A DNA stretch of 7,726 nt, taken from Paracoccaceae bacterium (GTDB lineage: Bacteria > Pseudomonadota > Alphaproteobacteria > Rhodobacterales > Rhodobacteraceae). Positions within the stretch are counted from its first letter, which is position 1, and each line of letters begins with the position of its first letter. The stretch covers positions 1-7,726 of the forward strand of contig SKNG01000036.1 in NCBI GenBank assembly GCA_007120685.1, given 5' to 3'. Under the pieces are notes generated by a model, which worked only from the letters and a program-made list of their open reading frames with translations, made no database searches and was not told where the DNA came from. Of the stretch, positions 1-6,423 are shown one piece after another. A program made the position numbers and the translations under genes.

Positions 1-595
1 AGATCATCAGCGGGATCACCAGCCGCGGGTCGGCCCCGGCCAGCAGCACGGCGGCGCCGATGATATAGGCCAGGGAGAAGCTCAGCGCGTCGAAGATCTG
101 GAACACCGCCTCGCCGGCGGCCGGCGGGGTCTGCATGATGCGGTTGGCGATGCGGCCCGCGAAATCGTTCTCGAACCAGCCCACCGATTGCCGCAGCACC
201 TGCCGATGCGCGCGCCAGCGGATGATGGTGCCGAAATTCGGCAGGATGGTGTTGCTGACCAGTCCCACATTGATGACCTGCAGAAGCGGGCGCAGCAGCA
301 GCACGAAGACCGCTGCCAGCGCCATCTCCCAGCCATGCGCGGCCCAGAAGCCGGCCGGGCCTGCCTCCTCCAGCAGGTCCACCAGCCGGCCCAGATACCA
401 CAAGAGGCCCACCTCGACGAAAGCCACCACCACCGACATCGCCGCGGCCGCGATGAACACGCCCCGGAACGGCCCGGCATATTGGCGCAGGAAGGGCCAT
501 AGCCGCTGAGGCGGGCGGTCGGTCTCGGCATAACTGGTGTAGGGGTCCACCAGCCGCTCGAACCACCGCAGAAAGAAGGAGGCTGCGTTTAACAT
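1..595 (-). CDS. ABC transporter, fused permease/ATP-binding exporter subunit (N-terminal part only)
   Basis: The reading frame opens at an ATG (595-593) and runs off the left edge after 198 codons, so only the N-terminal half of the transmembrane domain is seen; the nucleotide-binding domain lies outside. A TAG stop lies in frame five codons upstream (607-609), which fixes the start. No clear Shine-Dalgarno sequence precedes it. A hydrophilic N-terminus (about residues 1-40, with RWFERLVDPYTSY) leads into hydrophobic segments at about 44-66, 90-112 and 172-188. Between them is an exporter-type coupling region, HRQVLRQSVGWFENDFAGRI (130-149), as found in type IV ABC exporters with one TMD and one NBD per chain, which work as dimers in the inner membrane. 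The substrate cannot be told. It is transcribed divergently from the usp operon. The exporter family is fairly sure; the ATPase half is inferred, since it is not in view. Confidence 0.85.
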   Translation of the reverse strand, partial: MLNAASFFLRWFERLVDPYTSYAETDRPPQRLWPFLRQYAGPFRGVFIAAAAMSVVVAFVEVGLLWYLGRLVDLLEEAGPAGFWAAHGWEMALAAVFVLLLRPLLQVINVGLVSNTILPNFGTIIRWRAHRQVLRQSVGWFENDFAGRIANRIMQTPPAAGEAVFQIFDALSFSLAYIIGAAVLLAGADPRLVIPLMI

Positions 596-802
596 GTTCA
601 GCGCAATCTAGGGGGGGCACCCCGCAAAGGAAAGCCCGCCCGGGGCATTGCCTGACCGCATGGCCGGGTGCTGCCCAACGCGATTTCTTCAAGCGCGTTG
701 CAAGCGCCTTTCTTCAAGGCGCTTTTTCCCGGATCGATCCCATGCCTTCCCTTTTCCGGGCCGGGGTGCCAAGCTGTCGCCGACATTCCACGGGGGGACA
801 TC
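596..802. other. Divergent intergenic region between ABC exporter and usp operon
   Basis: This 207-base spacer must hold the control regions of two divergent units. I see no convincing -35/-10 pair on either strand. It contains a strong terminator-like hairpin on the plus strand (702-727, separate entry), a direct repeat TTTCTTCAAG (684-693 and 709-718), and a 10-base palindrome GGATCGATCC (731-740). The left part (610-680) is GC-rich and otherwise featureless. No convincing coding frame crosses it. Confidence 0.6.
702..727 (+). terminator. Rho-independent terminator-like hairpin in the usp leader region
   Basis: AAGCGCCTT (702-710) and AAGGCGCTT (716-724) form a perfect 9-bp stem around the 5-base loop TCTTC. 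A run of five T (723-727) follows on the plus strand, giving the form of an intrinsic terminator. The minus strand has no T-run after the stem, so it acts in the plus direction only. No plus-strand gene lies upstream in the window, because the ABC gene points away. A copy of the left arm core, AAGCGC, also occurs at 691-696 and could compete for GCGCTT (719-724). It could therefore end a small RNA or act as an attenuator before usp. Confidence 0.55.
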
Positions 803-1228
803 ATGTATGACACCATCATCATCGGCGCCGCGCTTTTCACCGAGGGCAGCACCACGCGCAAGCTGATCGCCGACGCCGCGAAGCTCCTCAACAAGAGCGG
901 CCGGATCATCCTGACCCATGTCACCGAACCGATGCCGGCTTTCTACGCCGTCAGCATTGCGCCGGTGGATGTGGAGCGCCGGCGCAAGGAGGTCGAGCGC
1001 ACCCTCAACTCGCTCGCCACCGCGGCGAAGGGCGTCAAGGTGGAGACCGACATGCGCACCGGCAACCCGGCGCATGAACTGCTGGATTCGGCACGGGACA
1101 ACGGCGCCGATCTGATCATGATCGCCTCGCACAACCCCGATCTGCGCGACTACTTCATCGGCTCCACCGCCGCGCGGGTGGTCCGGCACGCGCAGTGCTC
1201 GGTGCTGGTCGCGCGGCAGAAAGACTGA
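803..1228 (+). CDS. Universal stress protein (UspA family), single domain
   Basis: This 141-residue cytoplasmic protein has the usual length of a one-domain Usp. The start at ATG 803 follows a purine-rich GGGGGGA (792-799); extending the frame upstream adds residues without Usp character. The N-terminal beta strand is MYDTIIIGAA, a helix follows, then RIILTHVTEP (34-43), and the C-terminal signature GADLIMIASH...GSTAARVVRHAQCSVLVAR (101-138). Family members that bind ATP carry an early Asp and a G-x2-G-x9-G(S/T) loop. Here the early Asp position reads Ala/Leu, and of the loop only the last GS (120-121) remains; the two glycines are replaced by about A108 and N111. It may therefore not bind ATP as the classic members do. 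It is the first gene of a likely operon, 15 bases before the GS-like gene. The family is clear; the partner and the stress sensed are unknown. Confidence 0.9.
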   Translation: MYDTIIIGAALFTEGSTTRKLIADAAKLLNKSGRIILTHVTEPMPAFYAVSIAPVDVERRRKEVERTLNSLATAAKGVKVETDMRTGNPAHELLDSARDNGADLIMIASHNPDLRDYFIGSTAARVVRHAQCSVLVARQKD

Positions 1229-1243
1229 GGCAAAGGGGGCGGG

Positions 1244-2611
1244 ATGGCCGGATTGCTGACACTGGAAACGCTGGGCGAGGCTGTCGAGGCCGGGCAGATC
1301 GACACCGTGCTGATGGCCACCGTGGACATGCAGGGCCGGCTGATGGGCAAGCGGTTCCACGCCGCGCATTTCGTGAATGGCGGCTGGCGAGAGACGCATT
1401 GCTGCAACTATCTGCTGACCGTGGACATGGAGATGTACACCGTGCCCGGCTATGCCTCGGCCAGTTGGGAGCAGGGCTATGGCGACTACACGCTGAAGCC
1501 GGACATGGCCACGCTGCGCCGTCTGCCCTGGCTGCCCGGCACCGCGCTGGTGCTCTGTGATATCTTCGATCATCACGGGGATCACGAAGTGCCCATCGCG
1601 CCCCGGTCGATCCTGAAACGCCAGATGGCGCGTGCCCAGGCCATGGGCTTCACGCCGATGATGGCGACGGAGCTGGAGTTCTTCGTTTTCCAGAACGGCT
1701 ATGACGCCCTGCGCGACCATGGCCTGCGCGATCTCAAACCCATCGCGGGCTATAACGAGGATTACCACCTCTTCCAGACCACCAAGGAAGAGCCCCTGAT
1801 GCGCGCCCTGCGCAACGGGCTTTACGGCGCCGGCATCGCGGTGGAGAACACCAAGGGCGAGGCAGAGATCGGCCAGGCGGAAATCAACCTGCGCTACACG
1901 GACGCGCTGGCCATGGCCGATGCGCATGTCCTGGTCAAACAGGCCGCCAAGGAAATCGCCCATGACCTGGGCCTGTCGGTCACCTTCATGGCGAAATACG
2001 CCACCGACCGCGCGGGCTCGTCCAGCCATGTGCACCAGTCGCTGGCCCGCGAAGACGGCGCGCCCGCCTTCCATGATCCAGCCGATCCGCACGGCATGTC
2101 ACCGGTGATGAAGCACTATCTGGCCGGGCAACTTGCCCATGCGCGCGAGGTGACGCTTTTCCTCGCGCCCTACATCAACAGCTACAAGCGCTTCACCACC
2201 GGGCTTTTCGCCCCCACCAAGGCCGTCTGGTCGCGCGACAACCGCACTGCCGGTTTCCGCATCTGTGGCGAGGGATCGTCGGCCGTGCGGGTGGAATGCC
2301 GCATCGGCGGGGCTGATCTGAACCCCTGTCTGGCCCTCGCCGCACTGCTGGCAGCCGGGCTGGACGGGATCGAGAACGCTATGGAGCTGGAGCCGGAACT
2401 GCGCGGCGACATGTACCGCGCCGAGACGGTGCGCGAGGTGCCGAAGACGTTGCGCGAGGCCGCCGATCTGGCCGCAGGCTCCGACTGGCTGCGCGCGGCG
2501 CTGGGCGCGGATGTGGTCGATCACTACGTCCACGCCGCCCGGTGGGAGATCGCCGAGAACGACCGTGCGGTGACCGACTGGGACCTGCAGCGCGGGTTCG
2601 AGCGGGCATGA
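1244..2611 (+). CDS. Glutamine synthetase-like gamma-glutamyl-amide ligase (class I GS fold)
   Basis: This 455-residue protein matches the length and order of class I glutamine synthetases. The family joins the gamma-carboxyl of glutamate to ammonia or an amine at the cost of ATP. Visible core residues, by motif comparison with the enteric enzyme: metal-binding E143 and E145 (ATELEFF), E206 and E213 (KGEAEIGQAEI), H262 (SSSHVHQSL), E351; glutamate/phosphate-binding R316 (NSYKRF), R334 (DNRT) and R353 (ECRIGGADLNP). The ammonium-site Glu of true GS (in PGYEAP) is replaced by F322 (TGLFAP), which points to an organic amine as acceptor, as in PuuA, IpuC or GlnA4 relatives. The start ATG 1244 follows AAAGGGGG (1232-1239). 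The gene ends in an ATGA overlap with the alcohol dehydrogenase gene, so the two are translationally coupled. I infer a role in amine or amino-alcohol use. A housekeeping GlnA is unlikely; the exact substrate is not determined. Confidence 0.88.
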   Translation: MAGLLTLETLGEAVEAGQIDTVLMATVDMQGRLMGKRFHAAHFVNGGWRETHCCNYLLTVDMEMYTVPGYASASWEQGYGDYTLKPDMATLRRLPWLPGTALVLCDIFDHHGDHEVPIAPRSILKRQMARAQAMGFTPMMATELEFFVFQNGYDALRDHGLRDLKPIAGYNEDYHLFQTTKEEPLMRALRNGLYGAGIAVENTKGEAEIGQAEINLRYTDALAMADAHVLVKQAAKEIAHDLGLSVTFMAKYATDRAGSSSHVHQSLAREDGAPAFHDPADPHGMSPVMKHYLAGQLAHAREVTLFLAPYINSYKRFTTGLFAPTKAVWSRDNRTAGFRICGEGSSAVRVECRIGGADLNPCLALAALLAAGLDGIENAMELEPELRGDMYRAETVREVPKTLREAADLAAGSDWLRAALGADVVDHYVHAARWEIAENDRAVTDWDLQRGFERA

Positions 2612-3756
2612 GTGTGCCATCCGCCAACTGGTCCTACCCCACGGCCATCAAATTCGGCGCCGGGCGCATTTCCGAACTGGCCGAACACTGCCGCGCGGCG
2701 GGCGTCACGCGCCCCCTTCTGGTGACCGACCGGGGCCTGGCCGGCCTGCCGATCACGGCGCGCGCGCTGGATATCCTCAAAGCCGGCGGGCTGGGGCGGG
2801 CGATCTTTGCCGATGTCGACCCCAACCCGACCGAGGCGAACATGGAGGCCGGCCTGGGCGCCTACCGCGCCGGCGGGCACGACGGGGTGATCGGCTTCGG
2901 CGGCGGCTCGGCGCTGGATCTGGCGAAGATGATCGCGCTGATGGTGGATCAGCCGGTGCCGGTGTGGGATCTGGAGGATATCGGCGACTGGTGGACCCGC
3001 GCCAACCCCGCCACCATCGCCCCCATCATCGCCGTGCCCACCACCGCCGGCACCGGGTCAGAGGTCGGCCGCGCCGGCGTGCTGACCGACAGCCGCACGC
3101 ATCGCAAGGTCATCGTCTTTCATCCCCGGTTGATGCCGGCGATCACCATCTGCGACCCCGAACTGACCATCGGCATGCCCCCTTTCATCACCGCCGGCAC
3201 CGGGATGGACGCGCTGGCGCATTGTCTGGAGGCGTATTGCAGCCCGCATTACCACCCGATGAGCCAGGGCATCGCGCTGGAAGGGACGCGGCTGGTGTTT
3301 CAGAACCTGCCAAAGGTCTGGGCCGATCCGGGCGATCTGGTGGCGCGCGGTCACATGATGAGCGCGGCGGCGATGGGGGCGGTGGCGTTTCAGAAGGGGC
3401 TGGGGGCGATCCATGCGATCAGCCATCCGGTGGGGGCGATCTACGGCACGCATCACGGCACCACCAATGCGGCGGTGATGCCGATGGTGCTGGATTTCAA
3501 CCGCCCGGCGGTAGAGGGACGACTGGCCCGGGCGGCTGGCTATCTGGGGCTGGCGGGCGGGTTCGACAGCTTCCGCGCGGCGGTGATGGAGTTGCGCGCG
3601 CTGCTTCAGATCCCGCCGGGGCTGGCGGCGATGGGGGTTGAGGCGTCGGCGGTGGACCGTCTGGCCGAGGCCGCGCTGACCGACCCCTCCTGCGGCGGCA
3701 ATCCGATTGAATTGACCCGTGAGAACCTGCGCGAGCTGATCGTGGCCTGTCTGTAG
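2608..3756 (+). CDS. Iron-containing alcohol dehydrogenase (group III, FucO-like fold)
   Basis: This 382-residue protein has the standard length of group III metal-dependent NAD(P)-linked alcohol dehydrogenases, which interconvert alcohols and aldehydes in the cytoplasm. The N-terminal dinucleotide-binding part carries GFGGGSALDLAK (96-107) and PTTAGTGSE (144-152). The C-terminal helical part holds the metal ligands in FucO spacing: D201 and H205 (GMDALAH), H269 (GAIHAISH) and H283 (THHGTTNA); H273 is the conserved nearby His. All ligands are present, so it should be active. The start ATG 2608 overlaps the TGA of the GS-like gene by four bases; an in-frame ATG at 2542 lies inside that gene and would add 22 residues with no family character. 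The coupling suggests that it oxidises the hydroxyl of the gamma-glutamylated amine made by the preceding enzyme, or a related amino alcohol. The enzyme class is sure; the substrate is inferred. Confidence 0.92.
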   Translation: MSVPSANWSYPTAIKFGAGRISELAEHCRAAGVTRPLLVTDRGLAGLPITARALDILKAGGLGRAIFADVDPNPTEANMEAGLGAYRAGGHDGVIGFGGGSALDLAKMIALMVDQPVPVWDLEDIGDWWTRANPATIAPIIAVPTTAGTGSEVGRAGVLTDSRTHRKVIVFHPRLMPAITICDPELTIGMPPFITAGTGMDALAHCLEAYCSPHYHPMSQGIALEGTRLVFQNLPKVWADPGDLVARGHMMSAAAMGAVAFQKGLGAIHAISHPVGAIYGTHHGTTNAAVMPMVLDFNRPAVEGRLARAAGYLGLAGGFDSFRAAVMELRALLQIPPGLAAMGVEASAVDRLAEAALTDPSCGGNPIELTRENLRELIVACL

Positions 3757-3781
3757 CTCTGACAGCGCCTTCAGGCCCGGT

Positions 3782-3810
3782 CTTGGTTTTCCCGCGCCGG
3801 TCCCCTACAT
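3782..3810 (+). promoter_or_regulatory. Candidate promoter of hslU, possibly heat-shock sigma (RpoH) type
   Basis: In the 80-base gap before hslU, CTTGGTT (3782-3788) and CCCCTACAT (3802-3810) resemble the CTTG and CCCCAT/CCTAT-like elements of alphaproteobacterial RpoH promoters. The spacer is 16 bases counted TTGGTT to CTACAT. A start a few bases further on would leave a short leader with AAGGGA (3824-3829) seven bases before the hslU ATG. hslU belongs to the heat-shock group in proteobacteria, which fits. I see no terminator between the dehydrogenase gene and hslU, so read-through is also possible. The match is loose. Confidence 0.35.
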
Positions 3811-3836
3811 GCCAGCAAGCCAAAAGGGACCCATGC

Positions 3837-5141
3837 ATGACCGACCTGACCCCGCGCGAGATCGTCTCCGAGCTTGACCGTTTCATCATCGGCCAGGCCG
3901 CCGCCAAGCGGGCCGTGGCCGTGGCGCTGCGCAACCGCTGGCGGCGCAAGAAGCTGGACCCCGCGATGCGCGAGGAGGTCTATCCGAAGAACATCCTGAT
4001 GATCGGCCCCACCGGCGTCGGCAAGACCGAGATCAGCCGCCGGCTGGCGAAACTGGCCAAGGCGCCCTTCATCAAGATCGAGGCCACCAAGTTTACCGAG
4101 GTCGGCTATGTCGGCCGCGATGTGGAAAGCATCATCCGCGATCTGGCCGACAGCGCCGTCGCCATGACCCGCGAGCAGATGCGCGAGGACGTGCGCAGCC
4201 GCGCCCAGGAAAATGCCGAGGAACGCGTGCTCGAGGCCATCGCCGGCACCGACGCGCGCCCCGCCACGCGCGAGATGTTCCGCAAGAAGCTGCGCGCTGG
4301 CGAACTGGACGACACCATGATCGAGGTCGAGGTGGCGGATGCCGGCCCCGCGCTGCCGATGATGGAGATCCCGGGCATGGGGCCGCAGGGCGGGGGCATG
4401 AACCTGGGCGATATCCTGGGCAAGGCCTTTGGCGGGCGGACCACGCGCAAACGGCTCAGCGTCGCCGAAAGCCACGAGGTGCTGGTGGCCGAGGAAGCCG
4501 ACAAGCTGCTCGACGACGAGGCGGTGAAGGCCGCCGCCATCGAGGTGGTGGAGCAGAACGGCATCGTGTTTCTGGACGAGATCGACAAGGTCTGCGCCCG
4601 GGCCGAGGCGCGCGGCGCCGATGTCAGCCGCGAGGGCGTACAGCGCGACCTGCTGCCGCTGATCGAGGGCACCACGGTATCCACCAAATACGGCCCCATC
4701 CGCACCGATCATGTGCTGTTCATCGCCTCGGGCGCATTTCATGTCGCCAAACCCTCGGACCTATTGCCGGAACTGCAGGGGCGGCTGCCGATCCGGGTGG
4801 AACTGCGCCCGCTGACGGAGGCGGATTTCGTCCGCATCCTGACCGAGACCGACAACGCCCTGACCCGGCAGTATGCGGCGCTGATGGAAACGGAATCGGT
4901 CACGCTGACTTTCACCGAAGACGGCATCGCCGCGCTGGCGCGCACGGCCGCGCAGGTCAATCAGAGTGTCGAGAATATCGGCGCGCGGCGGCTCTACACG
5001 ATCATGGAAAAGGTCTTCGAAGACCTTTCCTTCCACGCGCCGGACAAGGGCGGCGAGGCGCTGGCCGTCGATGCGGCTTTCGTGGAAGAGCACATCGGCG
5101 ATCTGGCGCGCTCGGCCGATCTGAGCCGCTACGTCCTGTAA
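3837..5141 (+). CDS. hslU: HslU (ClpY), ATPase subunit of the HslVU protease
   Basis: HslU is a hexameric AAA+ unfoldase that feeds proteins into the HslV peptidase in the cytoplasm. At 434 residues it is close to the E. coli length of 443. Landmarks: N-terminal LTPREIVSELDRFIIGQ (4-20), Walker A GPTGVGKT (57-64), the pore loop GYVG (90-93), an intermediate domain at roughly 105-235 with a Gly/Met-rich stretch near 175-200, Walker B VFLDEID (244-250), sensor-1 region FIASGAFH (295-302), GRLPIRVEL (315-323) with the likely arginine finger, sensor-2 GARRLYT (382-388), and a C-terminal SRYVL tail of the kind that docks into HslV. The start ATG 3837 follows AAGGGA; another ATG at 3833 is out of frame. 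In most proteobacteria hslV lies just upstream; here an alcohol dehydrogenase gene does. The protein looks complete and functional. Confidence 0.97.
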   Translation: MTDLTPREIVSELDRFIIGQAAAKRAVAVALRNRWRRKKLDPAMREEVYPKNILMIGPTGVGKTEISRRLAKLAKAPFIKIEATKFTEVGYVGRDVESIIRDLADSAVAMTREQMREDVRSRAQENAEERVLEAIAGTDARPATREMFRKKLRAGELDDTMIEVEVADAGPALPMMEIPGMGPQGGGMNLGDILGKAFGGRTTRKRLSVAESHEVLVAEEADKLLDDEAVKAAAIEVVEQNGIVFLDEIDKVCARAEARGADVSREGVQRDLLPLIEGTTVSTKYGPIRTDHVLFIASGAFHVAKPSDLLPELQGRLPIRVELRPLTEADFVRILTETDNALTRQYAALMETESVTLTFTEDGIAALARTAAQVNQSVENIGARRLYTIMEKVFEDLSFHAPDKGGEALAVDAAFVEEHIGDLARSADLSRYVL

Positions 5142-5143
5142 CG

Positions 5144-5188
5144 GAGCGGGGGAAGGCCCTTCGAAGGGCCTTTCCGGCGCTCCCGCTC
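5144..5188. terminator. Bidirectional terminator between convergent hslU and thioesterase genes
   Basis: A perfect 20-base palindrome (5153-5172, arms AAGGCCCT and AGGGCCTT around TCGA) starts 11 bases after the hslU stop. It sits inside a second inverted repeat, GAGCGGG (5144-5150) and CCCGCTC (5182-5188), which reaches into the stop codon of the minus-strand thioesterase gene. The symmetry suits a shared terminator for both strands. The T-runs after the stem are short (TTT on plus, TT then C-rich on minus), so efficiency is uncertain. Confidence 0.65.
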
Positions 5189-5639
5189 AGGGCTGTTCCA
5201 CAACCAGATGCCTTGTCAAAGCGGCGCGCAGGGGCGCGGGCATGTCGGTGGACTTTCGCGTCTTCGGGTCGAAGATCACATCGGTCAGGTCATAGGTGGC
5301 ATGCAGCGCGCCAGTGTCGCTGTGGATCATCCGCAACTGGAAGGTAGCGCTGCGATTGCCCAGCCGGACCACCGCGCCGTCGATCAGGAAACAGTCGCCG
5401 GCCTTCAGTTCCTGAATGAAGTTGGTCACGGCCCGGGCGCTGACCATGTGCACGCCATGGTCGTGCAGCATCTCGTCCAGGCTCAGCCCCAGCGCCGCGT
5501 AAAGGTGGAACGAGGCATCGTCGAAAAACGGCGCGTAATGGCGCACATTCATATGGCCGTAGATATCGTGGTGCCAGGGATGAACCACGCCGCGAGTCAG
5601 AAGCGGGCGGTCGGTGGCGGGCTGGGCTGTGTCAGTCAT
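5187..5639 (-). CDS. Acyl-CoA thioesterase of the hot-dog fold (4HBT/YbgC-like)
   Basis: This 150-residue cytoplasmic protein has the size of single-domain 4HBT-type thioesterases, which split acyl-CoA into free acid and CoA. The signature HPWHHDIYGHMNVRHY (20-35) fits the family pattern D-x2-G-(H)-(V/M)-N. D25 lines up with the catalytic Asp of Pseudomonas 4-hydroxybenzoyl-CoA thioesterase. A long helix (DDASFHLYAALGLSLDEML, 40-58) and strands with TNFIQELKAGDCFLIDGAVVRLG (72-94) complete the fold. The substrate cannot be read from the sequence. The start is ambiguous: ATG at 5639 or the adjoining TTG at 5642. The SD-like GAGGA of the minus strand stands 11 bases from the ATG and 8 from the TTG, so the TTG is possible; ATG is chosen by default. 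The start lies inside the last codons of the upstream membrane-protein gene, so the two are probably translated together. Confidence 0.85.
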   Translation of the reverse strand: MTDTAQPATDRPLLTRGVVHPWHHDIYGHMNVRHYAPFFDDASFHLYAALGLSLDEMLHDHGVHMVSARAVTNFIQELKAGDCFLIDGAVVRLGNRSATFQLRMIHSDTGALHATYDLTDVIFDPKTRKSTDMPAPLRAALTRHLVVEQP

Positions 5640-6423
5640 CAATCGGTCTTTCCTCGATGATGTGAAGATAGAGGGTGTTCACCAGGCTGGCGGTGACCAG
5701 CAGCACCGCCCATTGCACCACGAAGGCGTAGCCAAAGGCCAGGCCGGGGAACGAGGCCGCCAGAACGGCGACGGGCATGTTCACCACCGTGTAGGCCAGG
5801 AAGATAACGAAGGTCAGCACCAGCAGCGCGCCGCCATGGGTGCCGCTGCGGTACCAGGCCTCGCTCAGCGGCAGGGGCTTTTGCACCGCCGCGGCGGCCA
5901 GGATCGGCGCCAGACGCAGCGCCAGATAGCCCACCGGCAGCCCAACCAGCAGGCTGTACAGGATCAGCGGCCACGGGCCGGCACCAGCCTGCCCCGCAAT
6001 CGCGGCCGGGCCGATCAGGAACAACCCCAGCACCGAAAGCGGAATCGCCGCCAGCAGCAGGATCAGCCCGTAAAGCAGGGCCGCGCCCAGATAGCGCAGC
6101 ATCGCCCGCCACGGCACAAGCGGGATGAAGCCGCCTGGCGCCTGACCTATCAGGATGAACCGATGCCAGGCCACGCTGACCCACAGGCCCAGGGCAAGCT
6201 GAACCAGCACCACGAAGCCCTGACCGCCGGGCGCCGGCGCCTCGGCCCGGCCGCCGACAGGGGCGCCTGTTGCCGGGTCTATCGGCAGAAAGGACGCCTG
6301 CTGCCCCAGCGCCAGCACCAGCACCAATTGCACGCCCATTACCAACCCGGACAGCCGCAGGGCCATGCCGCCATTGTCAAGCACCATGCGCAGGGCGTGG
6401 ATGAAAGGGCTGATGCCCTGCAT
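5632..6423 (-). CDS. Multi-pass inner-membrane protein of unknown function
   Basis: This 263-residue protein starts at ATG 6423, preceded on the minus strand by a good AGGAGG four bases away. Hydrophobic segments at about 22-40, 70-92, 110-138, 150-180, 198-222 and 228-254 suggest six membrane helices. A polar loop rich in Pro, Gly and Ala (45-69) lies between the first two. A motif WHRFILIGQAPGGFIP (86-101) after helix two recalls uncharacterised alphaproteobacterial membrane proteins; I cannot assign a family name or substrate. There is no ATP-binding or catalytic motif. The frame stays open far upstream across argG on the opposite strand, but the SD, the change to membrane character and the argG gene there all argue for this start. 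Its last eight bases overlap the thioesterase gene, so it likely shares its mRNA. Confidence 0.8.
   Translation of the reverse strand: MQGISPFIHALRMVLDNGGMALRLSGLVMGVQLVLVLALGQQASFLPIDPATGAPVGGRAEAPAPGGQGFVVLVQLALGLWVSVAWHRFILIGQAPGGFIPLVPWRAMLRYLGAALLYGLILLLAAIPLSVLGLFLIGPAAIAGQAGAGPWPLILYSLLVGLPVGYLALRLAPILAAAAVQKPLPLSEAWYRSGTHGGALLVLTFVIFLAYTVVNMPVAVLAASFPGLAFGYAFVVQWAVLLVTASLVNTLYLHIIEERPIDD

Noticed and set aside
82..531. 149-codon minus-strand frame near the left edge
   Set aside because: Its translation is Arg/Ser/Trp-rich nonsense; the real gene is the ABC exporter in another minus-strand frame that opens at 595 and leaves the window.
731..740. Palindrome GGATCGATCC as a regulator site
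   Set aside because: A single 10-base palindrome without a second copy or a recognised consensus is not enough to call an operator.
689..2092. Long open frame of 467 codons on the minus strand across usp and the GS-like gene
   Set aside because: It lies opposite two well-recognised genes, has low-complexity His/Arg/Gly/Ala composition and no family motif; high-GC codon bias commonly leaves such frames open.
2964..3641. 225-codon plus-strand frame inside the alcohol dehydrogenase gene
   Set aside because: It is a shifted frame of the dehydrogenase with Arg/Gly/His-rich low-complexity translation; the main frame carries all metal ligands.
3771..4742. 323-codon minus-strand frame opposite hslU
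   Set aside because: HslU is certain on the plus strand; the opposite frame is compositional, His/Ala/Gly-rich and without motifs.
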